A stretch of 64,000 nt of DNA from Rhipidocladum racemiflorum (taxonomy: Eukaryota; Streptophyta; Magnoliopsida; Poales; Poaceae). Below, piece after piece: positions 11,646-22,862 of the stretch. Under the pieces are notes generated by a model. That model made no database searches, had not been told where the DNA came from, and saw only the letters and a program-made list of their open reading frames with translations. Positions within the stretch are counted from its first letter, which is position 1, and the number at the start of each line of letters is the position of its first letter. The translations under genes and the position numbers were made by a program. The stretch spans positions 45,590,293 to 45,654,292 of the forward strand of contig CM070571.1 of assembly GCA_036346355.1 (NCBI GenBank), read 5' to 3'.

Positions 11646-11684
11646 TAGTCATTGATTTGCATATTCGAGTCCCGATAGAGGTTC

Positions 11685-12480
11685 TAGGTATTTAATAATT
11701 GATAGATATTCATAACCTACATAGATCTCCAACTTTCGATGAAGGCCATGGTTGTACACTGCGGTGGTGAGATTAGCACGTATACAATGCAACCAATTTT
11801 TTGTAGATGAAAAATACTTGGTTCTTTCCCACTCACTATCTGTAAAGGTGAAATTTTATGGTATGCAATAGGTCTAAGTTGAATTAATATAACAGCATGT
11901 AGCACTGTGTGGCCCCAACAGCTGGTGAGTAATCAACAATTCTGCAAGAGTAGCTAAGTAATAAGTTCTATTCTTTTAATTAATGACTCTGCAAGGCCAT
12001 TTTATATGTGGATATGTGGTACTAAATGCTCTATATTAATGCCTAGAGCCATGTAATAATCATTAAATGCCTTTAAGGTAAACTCACTAGTATTGTCCAT
12101 TCGAATATACTTGATTCTTTATTCTGGAAATGAGGCTCTTAATTTAATAATTTGGGTAATTAATTTAGAAAAAGCATGATTCCGAGTAGATAAGAGACAT
12201 ACATGAGACCATCTAGTAGAAGAATCTATCTAAAGTATCTGAAGGGGCTCGACAGAGGCTAGATAGGTCCACAAATATCACCTTTAACTCTCTCTAGAAA
12301 ATTCGGTGATTCTACCCTAATTTTTAGATGAGATGGACTAATTATGAGTTTCCCTTTAGCACAAATAAGACATAAGAAGTCTTCAGGTCTAGAGAAGTCA
12401 GTAGTTTTTATGCTATGACCAGTAGAACTATTGATGATTCTTCTTATGATGTTCAACCCAAGATGTTCCAGTCAATTATG
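11685..12480 (-). pseudogene. Ty1/copia integrase remnant
   Basis: Minus-strand frames show, in order, the pre-integrase zinc-binding region (WHNWLGHLGLN.. then LCLICAKGKL), the start of the integrase core (GDICGPI, first catalytic Asp region), RMDNTSEF with the second Asp, NGLAESLIKRI with the Glu, and the downstream HKISPLQIVSGKEPSI and GCIVYVLISPP segment. Several stops and a frameshift interrupt the chain. Integrase normally inserts copia cDNA into the host genome. The fragment continues as decayed sequence upstream to about 12990. It abuts the gypsy gag fragment on its left, tail to tail. Confidence 0.8.
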
Positions 12481-13652
12481 CCAGCTCTTAAATTTTTTTG
12501 GGTTTTTAAGTATAGTTTTCATCGCAACATAAACTTCTGTTTTTATATATGTATAGTATAATCCTTAGGAGAAGGAAGGAAGTTTTTTAACCACATGTGT
12601 ATTGCACTCATTAAACTTAGTAATGAGTAGGTATTCTGTACCATCCTTATTTTCTATCTCCATATGGAAGCAATTCAGACAGGTGTCTTTGAAACTAAAT
12701 AAAGTACGACTGGACTTAGGGTATAATAGAACATTCTGTATTATTATACGAGTACCCGTGGATAGAACTATGATGGCTCTTTAATACCAATAATGAGGAG
12801 GAGGAATTCTAAAAAAGGTAACCCTCTTATCTCTGACCTCGATAAAAAGTATATGAATTCATTTACTGGTAAATCAATCGGCTAAACCTCTAGCTTGGAA
12901 AAGCGACCTAATAAAAATCCCTATCCATATGTAGACTAGAAACTCATAGGACAAAAACCTTGAGAAAGATAATTAGGTCTACTATTATCAGACTGTAGCC
13001 CCCACCTCCCTCTTTTCCTTGCACCCGTTTGGATGAGGGTTCTGCTCGCTCTGCTTCACCCATCGCTTCCGACGATGGTCATAATATTTCAAGTTTTCTT
13101 AGTCAAAGTTTGAAAATATTTAGTCTTCTGAGAATTGAATTTATGGTATGAATGTCTACTGGACATATTTCTTCCTTCGCCATTGGATTATACATTGTTC
13201 TATATTAAAGAAATGATTTCAATCAAATAATTGTTGCATCAAGAACATATTGTAAAAATATAGAATAAGCATAGCATAATAAATTAAACAAATATTCTAG
13301 GAAATAATAATTTATTTAACTGATAATCGCTCCATAAGTCTCAAAATGTTTTTACATGCCATATCGTGAATTTGTAACTACATCCAATCTCCGAAAAGTC
13401 CCGATTGTTTCGATTTTTGGAATGGGATATTTACGAAATTCCCATGAATAAAATCAAACCTTATTCCATGCTATTTCCATAAGATTCATCTTTCTTGTTC
13501 TTAAGCAAGCCCGTGAGAGGGCTTAGTTGAACCTATAAAGTTCAGGCTTCGAATGAGGAAGTTCAAGACATGTAATGAGCGGTGAATAATGTTCACAGTG
13601 GGGGCGGTTTATTCTTTCGGTTCTCTCTCTTACGTCCCATTCTCATTGTTGT
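12481..13652. other. Decayed copia upstream region and unassigned sequence
   Basis: 12481-12990 still looks like degraded minus-strand copia protein sequence ahead of the integrase but is too broken to divide into domains. 12991-13652 is AT-rich and I see no gene, repeat boundary or RNA gene in it. Confidence 0.4.
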
Positions 13653-13660
13653 GTACTACT

Positions 13661-14213
13661 TAGGGATGGCAATCACGTGGGTACCTTCGGGCACAACTGT
13701 CTCAGACCCGAACCCAAAACTCGAACTCGTGCCACCAACTCGAACCCACTATGCTTATCGGGTGTAGATCTGTGCCCATGCCCAAACCCGATGGGTACCC
13801 CATACCTGATGGGTACCCGATACCCGATGGGTACCCATACCCACCACGGTTGTGCTCATAGCTTATTCAGTAAAGGGCTCAAATAATTCCTATATTATCT
13901 CAATTTAACGATAAATATATAATCAAATACCACTATAAAAATAGAAGTTCAAGTAAAATAATGTTCATATTTTATTTCTAAAAACTAGTGAATGGCTGAG
14001 GGTTAGGGTTTTATTTTTTTTAATTTATATATTATAAAACTGAGCTCATATGTCATAAGATAACCATCGGGTGCCATGGGTACAAATTGGCACCCATGCC
14101 CATCCTATTGTCATATCGGGTACCCAAACCCGAAAACGTACTACCCATACCCATCCTTATCGGATTAGGTACCAACGGATACCCAAACCCTATGGGTAAA
14201 ACTGCCATCCCTA
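13661..14213. mobile_element. hAT-type MITE, 553 bp, TSD GTACTACT
   Basis: The ends are TAGGGATGGCAAT (13661) and ACTGCCATCCCTA (14213), imperfect inverted repeats. The eight bases GTACTACT stand on both sides (13653-13660 and 14214-14221), the target duplication length of hAT transposons. Both subterminal parts are full of GGGTACCC-type words, largely self-complementary between the arms. It has no coding capacity and is non-autonomous. Confidence 0.92.
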
Positions 14214-14221
14214 GTACTACT

Positions 14222-15050
14222 GGCCATATCAGTCTCTGTGTATGTGTATGACGTCTCATTCTGTACTCACTGTAACTGGGTGTATGGAAGACGACTTGTT
14301 TTCAGCACTCAATTACTGCTAGTAAAATATTATATTGCATGCCTTTCATTGAATCGGTAAAGTTTGGTCTATATCTATTTAGTGGACGGGCCGACAGGGG
14401 AGCACAACGTGGCTGCGGGCTAGCGCGGTGACGCAACGTGGCGTACAGGGTGGACGTTGCGACACTACCGAATGGTGGTGGCGCTGCAGGCGTGACCTAT
14501 GAGATTAAGTTTTTTAATTAATTTTTTTGGTGAATAGTAACATCAAAAACTATAATTTATGATTTAGATTAAATGAGTAATCTAGAAAATTAGGGAAATT
14601 AATTGTAGAATTAAAAACTGTGTAGATGCGATTAATTTACGTGCTTCGAACTTACTTATGGTTTGTAGTAGGTTTATTTGTTTGATGCAGATCAAAATTT
14701 AATGTAGTGTTGATTGATATAGGTAGACGATCTTGATCGACCTTGTATAGTTTCGTGCCGATAACATATTAAAACGATGACAACCACCGTAGATCAGACA
14801 CAATGCATCGATCGAATAGCCTTAACAGCCATGAAGAATACACAAATATTGGGAGTTAAAATTTTTCCTTTTTATTAGATTGATTTTCTTGTACAATGAA
14901 GGGTGTTGTATTTATAGTAAAAAATCTATTAAAGATGTATTAAGATTTACTCATAATAAAATATAGTTCAATCAGACCTCAACAATCAAAACTAAAATCT
15001 ATTAAAGATATATTGATATTTACTTACAAACAATGAAAACTAAAAGTTGT
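14222..15050. other. Unassigned intergenic DNA
   Basis: There is no open frame with family resemblance. 14385-14500 is a short GC-rich patch. 14690-15040 has an LTR-like flavour (tttcgtgccgataacat) but no boundary I can defend. Confidence 0.3.
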
Positions 15051-15058
15051 GTTGGATC

Positions 15059-15567
15059 CAGGGTTCAAATTTTCGGCCAAATTTCTCGAAATTTCGGCGA
15101 AATTTCGGATTTCGGACCCCCCGAGTTCCATCATCCCGGTGAAATTAAAAAACCCTAAAAATTTTTAAAAGTGCTACAGTACCCTATAATTTCGGCGAAA
15201 TTTCGGTGAAATGGTCCGAAATCTCGGTTTTTTGACCGAAATTTGTCCAAAATTTGACCGGATTGGACCGGAGTTTGACCGGATTGGATTCCTCAGGTCA
15301 TTTCCCTTGTCCGACCAAAATTTCAAAAATTTTTGACATCGTTTGAAACATTTTCCGTTCTGTTAAATTTTACCGAGATTTCGGATTTTTTGACCGAAAT
15401 TTCGGATTTTTGGACGAAATTTCGGATTTCTCGGTTAAAAAAAAAACGGATTTGAATTTTGGTTTTTGAATTTCGTCCGGATTTTGTCCGAAATTTCTGA
15501 ATCTCGCCGAAATTTCGGATTTCGGCCAGGTCCGAGATGGAGTCCGAAAACAAAATTTAAATCCTTG
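15059..15567. mobile_element. hAT-like MITE, 509 bp, TSD GTTGGATC
   Basis: It starts CAGGGTTCAAATTTT and ends AAAATTTAAATCCTTG, which are inverted repeats. GTTGGATC flanks both ends (15051-15058 and 15568-15575). The interior is built from variants of gaaatttcgg and its complement, so the two arms can pair over much of their length. The 1.8 kb element in the last RAD50 intron (45361-47182) has the same end design and the same TTTCGG wording, so the two belong to one family. Confidence 0.88.
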
Positions 15568-15942
15568 GTTGGATCTCACCAAGTATACATACTCCAGCTA
15601 AATATTGCTCGAAGGTTTCCGGGAAGGGCAGCTATACCACGTCTCCTCCCCACTCTCTCTCGTCTCCTCCCCCGCTCTCTCTGTCTCTCTCTCTTTTGCA
15701 AAAATGACCTCCAATCTTTTGTAATTACGGATAGGTCCTTTTCATTTACGAATAAATCCTTTTAAATTTTCTGTGAGTGTGAAATAATTTTACCCGGTTC
15801 GCGTTTAGGTCCTCCGTTCGCCATTTTACACAAAGAACCTCCCGTTAAATACGAATTACGAACGAGCCCTTTCTTACTTATTCAAGATAGCGAACAGGTC
15901 CAAAATTATAACAAATAGGTCATTGCACTTTTCGTTCAGGTC

Positions 15943-16365
15943 CTTTCTCCGTTTTTCCCGAAAAAAATGTTTTCGTGGTCCGTTTACTCTTCGGAGCATG
16001 CGAAAAATGTTTCCGTGGTCTGTTTTTTCTCCGGGAAAAAAACAAAAAATATTTTTCGTTCACTCGCGAGGCGCGCTTTCTCCATTTTTCCCGAAAAAAA
16101 TATTTTCGTGGTCCATTTGCTCTCCGGAGCACCGAAAAAATTGCTTTCGTGTCCGTTTACTCTCCGAAGCATGAGAAAAATATTTCCGTTGTCTGTTTTT
16201 TCTCCGAAAAAAAAAAATATTGTTCGTTCACGCACGAGGCACACTTTCTCCATTTTTTCCGAAAAAAATATTTTCGTTGTCCGTTTGCTCTCCGGAGCAT
16301 GGGAAAAATGTTTCCGTTGTCTGTTTTTTCTCCGGAAAAAAAAATATTTCACACCGCGCTTGCGT
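15943..16365. repeat. Three-unit tandem repeat upstream of the G3BP-like gene
   Basis: Units start at 15943, 16076 and 16244, each with CTTTCTCC followed by TTTTTCC/CGAAAAAAAT, TTCGTTGTCC or TTCGTGGTCC, CTCTCCGGAGCA and TCTGTTTTTTCTCCG. The first is 133 bases, the second 168 with an internal insertion, the third is partial. Stretches of CCGGAAAAAA and its complement make each unit partly self-complementary. Open frames through this region are by-products of the repeat. It ends about 265 bases before the start codon at 16630, so it may lie in the promoter. Confidence 0.85.
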
Positions 16366-16629
16366 TTCTAGTTGTTCAAGTTGGAGCTGGTCGAGGCCGC
16401 GTATCGTACGAGCCAACAAGGAAAGCATCCCTCCGCAGCGCATCAAATCTCCAGATCCGGTCGTACGAATACTGGTATACGCCCCTGCCGCCTCGCCCTC
16501 CCCCCCTCGCCCTCCCGTTCCTGCTCCGCACGCGCCGCCGCCGCCGCCACACGGGAACCGCGCGCCTCGCCAGCACGCGCCTCCCCCAAAAACGCTAGCT
16601 GTCCCCGCTCCTCCCCCTATCCAGCTCCC

Positions 16630-19600
16630 ATGGCCGCGCCGCAGCCCCCCACCGCCGCCGGAGCGCCGCCCTCCGCGCAAGTGGTAAGCTTCGGCCTCTC
16701 TCAGGTTCAGATTGGCGGGGGGGTCCTCCCCGTGGTTCGGGGCTGATCTAGCGGTGGGGTTTTGCCCGCGCCGCGTGCGTGCGTGCTTCTGCAGGTGGGC
16801 AACGCGTTCGTGCAGCAGTACTACCACGTCCTCCACCAGTCGCCGGATCTGGTCCACCGCTTCTACCAGGACGCCAGCCGCCTCGGCCGCCCCTCCGCTG
16901 GCGGTGCCGGCGACATGGACTCCGTTAACACCATGGAGGTGAGCCCGTGCCTCCAGATCTGGCGCTAAGAGGATGAGGGGCTCCAGGACAGCCTTTTTTC
17001 TTTTTTCTTTGGTTGGAATGCTAACTGGGGGTTTTGGTGTGGTTTCGCAGGCGATCAACGAGAAGATCATGGCGATGGACATGGCGCGGGCGGAGATCAG
17101 GACGGTGGACTCGCAGGAATCGCTCGGCGGCGGCGTCACCGTGCTCGTGACGGGCCACCTCACTGGCGGCGATGGCGTGCGCCGCGAGTTCTCCCAGTCC
17201 TTCTTCCTCGCCCCGCAGGAGAAGGGCTACTTTGTGCTCAACGACATGTTCCGCTACGTCGGGGAGGGCCTTGCCCCTGCCGCCGCCGAGGTGCAGCCAG
17301 AAGCGGATGCCGTGGTCACACCAGCGGCCGCCCCCCTGGCCAATGGCACGGCTGGTGCAGCTGTTGAGCCTGCCGCTCCTGAACATGGTGCGTTTGGCGA
17401 GAGCCTGAAATTCTGTTCAGTTTTTTTGTGTGGCAGATGGTGAAATTGCCTGTCTTTCTCTGTTTGTAGATACTGTGCCACAGCAGGAGCAGCATGTCGC
17501 GGAGCATACACCGGTGCGGCCCGAGGAGGAGGAGGAGGAGGAGGAGGTTTACAACCCGCCGCCAGAGGATGTACAGGAGGCTGCTGTGGATGACGAACAA
17601 CCAGTTCCTGAGGTTATAGATGAAATCCCGAACAATGTGGTGATGGTAATGACAACTACGGCTGCCCTGGTCTCACACGAAGAGGCACCAAAGAAGTCGT
17701 ATGCCTCAATTGTAGGTTTCTAAAAGAAACTTCCTTGTGTCTTTAACTGCTTTTGCTTCTTATGCATTTACATCTGATCATGGACAAAGCATTTTTTATT
17801 TGTTCATTCCTTATGCTTTGCAGTTCTGGAATGCGCACCGATGTCAGCTATTGTATTCCAAATTTATTGTTGTATATGAATTCTTAGATAGTCTTACCAC
17901 CACCTCTGGGACTCTGGATTTTCACATGATGCTTCTTTCTCAAGTGTCAACTTTATATTAACCATACTTTCAATACTGGTTTTGCGTGTGAGTGTGATAT
18001 ATGTATCTAGTGCCCCATAATTTGTGGACATTAATCTGTTGAGAAGGAAATTGTTGTACTGATATTGTTATGTTATTTCATCTGTAATGCTTCCAACAAA
18101 TGGTAATGTTGTCCTTGCAATCATTGAATAGGCTTGTTTGTCTTGCCCATGATGATTTGTGGCTTTGCTTGGTGATGTGTGATTGAATGACTTGTGAAAG
18201 TCAATTGGGATATGTGCTTTTTTGTTTGTTAACATTAATTTTTTTCCTGCTGTAGGTCAAAGTCATGAAAGAAACTCCATTGCTAGCTCCTGCAACTCTT
18301 GCTAGGCCCGCACCACCCAAACCAGAGAAACAGGCTCCTGCTCATCCTGCTCCCGCTCCAGCTGCGGATATCCCGCCTTTCAATGCTAACCCTGAGAGCA
18401 GCAATAACCAAGAGCGAGAAGGTGTTAGTTAAATCCAGGTTGCAGTCAAAACTTCATAGTTTTGTTAGCCTCTCTGAACTGTACTACTTTTTTTTGAAGT
18501 CAATGTGCGTGCAATATATGTGCGAAATTTACCTTTAAATGCCATTCCTATGCAACTGGCGGATGAGTTCAGGAAGTTTGGCACCATCAAGCACAATGGC
18601 ATTCAAGTCAGAAGCCATAAGGTACTTCCATGCAGTCAAACTTGAAAAACTTTTGATATCTGTATATTAATACACATTTAGATTAGATTAATGAAAATAA
18701 TACCTGTATATTTATCTCGAAAAGTACTTCCATAATATTGTAATTTTATTAGGTTTTATGATTACATTAAAATAGAAATTAGCGGTGAAAGTTGTGTGTT
18801 GGGGATTGTGTCGATGTTCATTCTTTTAGCGATTCATGACTCCAAAAGTTGACATCAATATGTACTTTTGTAAATGCAGGTTCAAGGGTTCTGTTATGGG
18901 TTTGTTGAATTTGAGGAGTCTGCCGCTGTCCAAAGTGCAATAGAGGTATCTTTTCTATTGTGATCAGTCAACTTGTCAGTTTGTTCCGTGATATCAATTT
19001 GTTCATAATATGTTAACATCAATTGAATACTGTGAGCATTATTGGTTCATTATTGCTGCGTACAATTATTTATTGTTTAATAGTGCCTAAAATTACCATG
19101 TATTAGTAACAGCATTTGGTGAACATTACATGATGTATTTATTTATTTCCGTAAGTTTATCTTGTAGTGAATATTTTTTTGAGAGTGGGGACAATTGGCA
19201 AGTGTACAACTCACAGTTCATACGATCATATCCATCGAAATCATAGTTGAAAATCCACACAAAACCCACCCTTCCTGCGGTTGGTGGGAATGAAGTTAAC
19301 TAGAATACGAGATGCCACACTGATTGGGCTATTCCAACTGTTGGCATTTTGGGGAAGCTGTGTTTTGTACTATCCTTGTTGCTTTGTTTTCTATGACTAT
19401 CAGACATTGATCATTTTGATGTCATTCAGATAGTCAAATTGAGCTATTCAAAAGATTTCGCTTTTAGGCCCTGTTTGGCAGAGCTCCAGATCCCAGCTTC
19501 ACCTCAGAGCTGAAACTTGTAGACTGAAATAAAGTGACTTAAGTTTATAATTTTATTCTAAAATATAAACAAGATGACTTACCTAAATATTCTTAATATA

Positions 19601-21278
19601 CCCACAACTCTAGCTCCACGAATTTGGTGGAGCTAGGAATACCTAGCTCCACCAACTCCAAGAATTTGGTGGAGCTGGAGCTCTGCCAAACACCCCCTTA
19701 ATCTCATTAGAACTACTTGGACGTGGTTTGGGGCACCGGAACTCTGTCGGAAGGGCAACATTTGCTGTGTGCTAATTGAAAAATGCATGCATTTCTATGT
19801 TCCAATGGGTACTTAAATTAAACTAATTTATAAGCCCTGTAGATGGTGTAAGGGTTGTAATAGTTAAGGCTTTACTAGTTCATCAGTCATGAGCTTTGCT
19901 TATATTGCTCTTTGTAACATAACAATATTCCCTTGATTTGGGCCCAAAGTCCAAATGGACAGAATAGAGGAAAGGCTGATTTGTTAAATGTTTTCGAATT
20001 TATTCAATTGTGAATTCTGTCCTTTTGCTTAACTCCCTCTGGTGTATACTCTACTCATATTGCATGCATGTTCTTTTATTATTCAAATTGTATGGATGAT
20101 TAGCGGTGGTGATTTTCAAATATGAGTTCAGGTCTAATACTAAGTTCTAGACATAATAAGTCTCAAATGATGCCCACTCATATTTTGTTATTGGTACCAT
20201 TGTGCAGTGCCTTTGAAGTGGTTTTCTTATTTTTAAGTAGTAGTGTCGGCAATTAGCACCCGAGTATTATAAGATGGCATGTTTATTTGCAGACAAGGTT
20301 GTCAATTCCTAACTGCTTTTGAATTTTCAGGCTGGTTTTGTAGTGATTGGCGGGCGTCAATGTGACATAGAGGAAAAGAGGACTCCTGGCTCACGAGGTC
20401 AGATCATAAAAAAAATACTGCATGCTTCTTTCAGTTATGCCGATTATAGTAACAGAGCAATATTACTAAGTACTAATGAAATCAGATACACTGCATGATC
20501 CTGTTTTGAAACAAATGGATCATAAAGAATACACATGGTTCGAATTTTATTGTTGGTTAATTTGGTCCAGTGTTCCTTTGAAATTCCCCGTGTAATATGT
20601 GATTACAAAGACATTCTCTTAATCAAACATGTTGGTTCTGTAAGAGCTATGAGGCACTGCCTTTCAAATGGCCGCATATGCTTAATCTAGGTAGGTATCT
20701 AATCCAAGTCCAAGTGACTTGCATGGGTTATACTTAGATTGGCATGAAAAGCTCATGGGTGCGCGTAATCCTTCACATGGAAGTTAGAATGTTTTTATGA
20801 GGGATCTCACTCAAGTCCACCTAAATCTTGCCCATCCAAATCTTATTCAATGGTACACATGGAAGTTATAATGTTGGCATCCAAATATTGCTTTCCACTA
20901 GATATTTCCCCATTTACTTATATCTAGTATTCATGATGAAACGCATGTTAGATCTTCATCTACTTGTTCAACTTTTCCCATTTCAATTGATATATTTCAT
21001 CCTTTTTTGCTTCAGGCTCCAACAGAGGAAGGTTCACACCAGGTAGGGGTAATAACTTCAGAACTGAAGGGATGAGAGGCCGTGGTAACTACAGTGGAGG
21101 AAGGAGCTATGGAAGGGGTGACTTCGGTTACAGATCTGAATATGGGGACAGAAGTGGTGGTAGAGGTGGCTTGGGCCGTGGACCTGATGCTGGCTACCCG
21201 AGGGTTGACCATTCTGGTGGTGGTGGTCATGGTGGTCGCACGTCAGCAGGCACTGGTCCTGGTCCAACCGCAAAATGA
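16630..21278 (+). CDS. G3BP-like protein (NTF2 domain, RRM, RGG tail), 486 aa
   Basis: Nine exons: 16630-16683, 16795-16938, 17051-17387, 17470-17711, 18256-18421, 18500-18621, 18880-18945, 20331-20397, 21016-21278. All introns are GT-AG and the frame is unbroken. Residues about 18-136 form an NTF2-like domain (VGNAFVQQYY.. to FRYVGEG), used in the family for dimerisation and partner binding. An acidic Glu run follows near 197-204, then the plant G3BP motif KKSYASIVKVMK. The RRM has RNP2 AIYVRNLPL near 319-327 and RNP1 GFCYGFVEF at 358-366, followed by a Gly/Arg-rich tail. The family binds RNA and assembles in cytoplasmic stress granules. The start is the first ATG in a GC-rich first exon. 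Intron 7 (1385 bases) holds a Tourist MITE. RAD50 starts 1.6 kb downstream in the same orientation. Confidence 0.95.
19467..19697. mobile_element. Tourist-like MITE in intron 7 of the G3BP-like gene, TSD TTA
   Basis: The ends are TGTTTGGCAGAGCTCCAG (from 19472) and CTGGAGCTCTGCCAAACA (to 19692), perfect inverted repeats, each with a few more terminal G/C bases. TTA stands at 19464-19466 and at 19698-19700, the three-base target duplication of Tourist/Harbinger MITEs. Internal copies of gaatttggtggagct repeat the terminal wording. It lies between the exons carrying RNP1 and the last RRM strand and does not disturb a splice site. Confidence 0.92.
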
Positions 21279-22565
21279 GGGAGGAGCAAGCTAACTGTGT
21301 GTCTATAGGAGTGTCATTTCGTGGTCCTCCGATTGTTCCGGCTCCATCAATTGGTTGCATGTGGGATTATCAGAAGCCCAGCCACGAATTATGAGGTTCT
21401 CTTGTTCTTGACCACTATTTTTGGGAGGCAACATAAGGGGGGAAATTGGTTACTAATTGTAGAATATACACCTATTCACATGTAGTCCTAGCTTGGTTGG
21501 TGACGAACAGCTGGTGTGTTATTTTTTGTGTAAATTTTGCCCTCTTTTGTGTTAATTCGGAGTATTCGTTAGTTGTGTTCATTTGAGTTAATAGTTTTTA
21601 TGGACTATTGGAATAAGTGATAATCAAGAATAGCTAATAAATAGGCGATATTTTGTTTTTGTTTTTGTTGCCTGTTGAGGCAAAGGACACTTGATTCCTT
21701 ATTAGTTATTTTTTGACCTGTGCTTTTTTCTGAATTGCACTTTAGGAGAGGATCTTCGGTCCCTTTCAAGGGGAATTGCACCTCCGCTGCATCAGGATGA
21801 TGCATTTTAAATTTTTTTTACTCGGTGAATTTTGACTTTGACTCACATGGATTTTAGCACAGTTTTTACAGAAATTTGAACTCGAATTCAAGAAAATTCA
21901 AAAGTTCGGATTATGGAAAAACCCGTCCCCTATGGGCGATGGTAGCGGTAAGGGTGCCTGGTTAGGATTAGGGTTTGGGGAGGCAGCGGCGGTCGAGCCT
22001 CTCCTGTGCAGTGATGTTGGCTCCAGCGAAGGATGGAGTGACAGGTGGTGGTGGCGTGAGGTCGGCGCGGCGACGCGCGGAGTTGGGGTTGGGGAGAGTG
22101 AACGGGTGAAACGAAGGCAACACGTGAGAAGGAAACTGGGAGTCGTTCAAGCATTTTGCCTTGGATTCATTTATTTCTTCTACGTCATAGCTCACTGGAC
22201 GTTTTTCCTTGAATCGATTGGTGATTGTTTCCGCAAATTAGCGATTTCGAAAATTTTATATGAAAGAGGTATTTATGAATTGTTTTTAATATCGAGTAAA
22301 AGCTTTTCGAAACGACCTAAAAAAGAGTTAGGCTCAAGTCGAATGGCAGGAGCGAGTCTTCTTTCACTTGACGAAATGGCACCAAATATTCGCGGGGAAC
22401 CTCGAAGGATCGGAAAATTTGCTGATTTGTCCTGAATTTGATTAGGTCACAGGGTAAATAATCAAAAGGCATCAATTTTAGGCAAATGATTGTAAACACA
22501 TCAACTTCAGAGCAAACATCAAATCCGCACGAGGATCAGGCAACAAGTCGCTCAAAAGTCCAAAC
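21279..22565. other. 3' flank of the G3BP-like gene and RAD50 upstream region
   Basis: 21279 to about 21600 is the probable 3' untranslated region. 21840-22440 has a GC-rich patch with tagggtttgggg near 21966 and long open frames on both strands, but no domain I recognise and no splice evidence. It may be an old transposon fragment. 22440-22565 leads into the RAD50 5' region. I cannot place a TATA box with confidence. Confidence 0.35.
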
Positions 22566-22578
22566 AAACCCTAAACCC
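22566..22578 (+). promoter_or_regulatory. Telo-box-like motif upstream of RAD50
   Basis: AAACCCTAAACCC lies 285 bases before the RAD50 start codon. It contains the plant telo-box (AAACCCTAA), which is common near transcription starts of growth- and replication-related plant genes. Function here is inferred from motif and position only. Confidence 0.45.
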
Positions 22579-22862
22579 AAGAGGCCAAAACCCCAACACC
22601 AAAGAAACACTTCCCCCCGTTCCATCCCCTTCCCTTCCCTTCCCCTCTCACCTCCCAGGCTCCCACCATTTCCTCCTCCTTCCTCCGCACGCCTCTTCCA
22701 TCCATGGCGGAGCAATAGATGGATAGCGAATAGCCACCCATCTGGCTCGGTGGATTGCACCACGCGAACGCCAGTACCGATACCGGCGGCGGCGGCGGCA
22801 GGGGAGGAGGAGAAGCCGAAGGAACCGAAGCAGGAGAGGAGGAGGGATAGGCCGGGGGCGAG

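Noticed and set aside
15967..16598. Long plus-strand frames up to 207 codons just before the G3BP-like gene
   Set aside because: They run through the tandem repeat in several frames at once and have no domain, so they come from the repeat and base composition.
16228..17163. A 311-codon minus-strand frame
   Set aside because: It is antisense to exons 1-3 of the G3BP-like gene and the repeat. Open antisense frames are expected in GC-rich exons.
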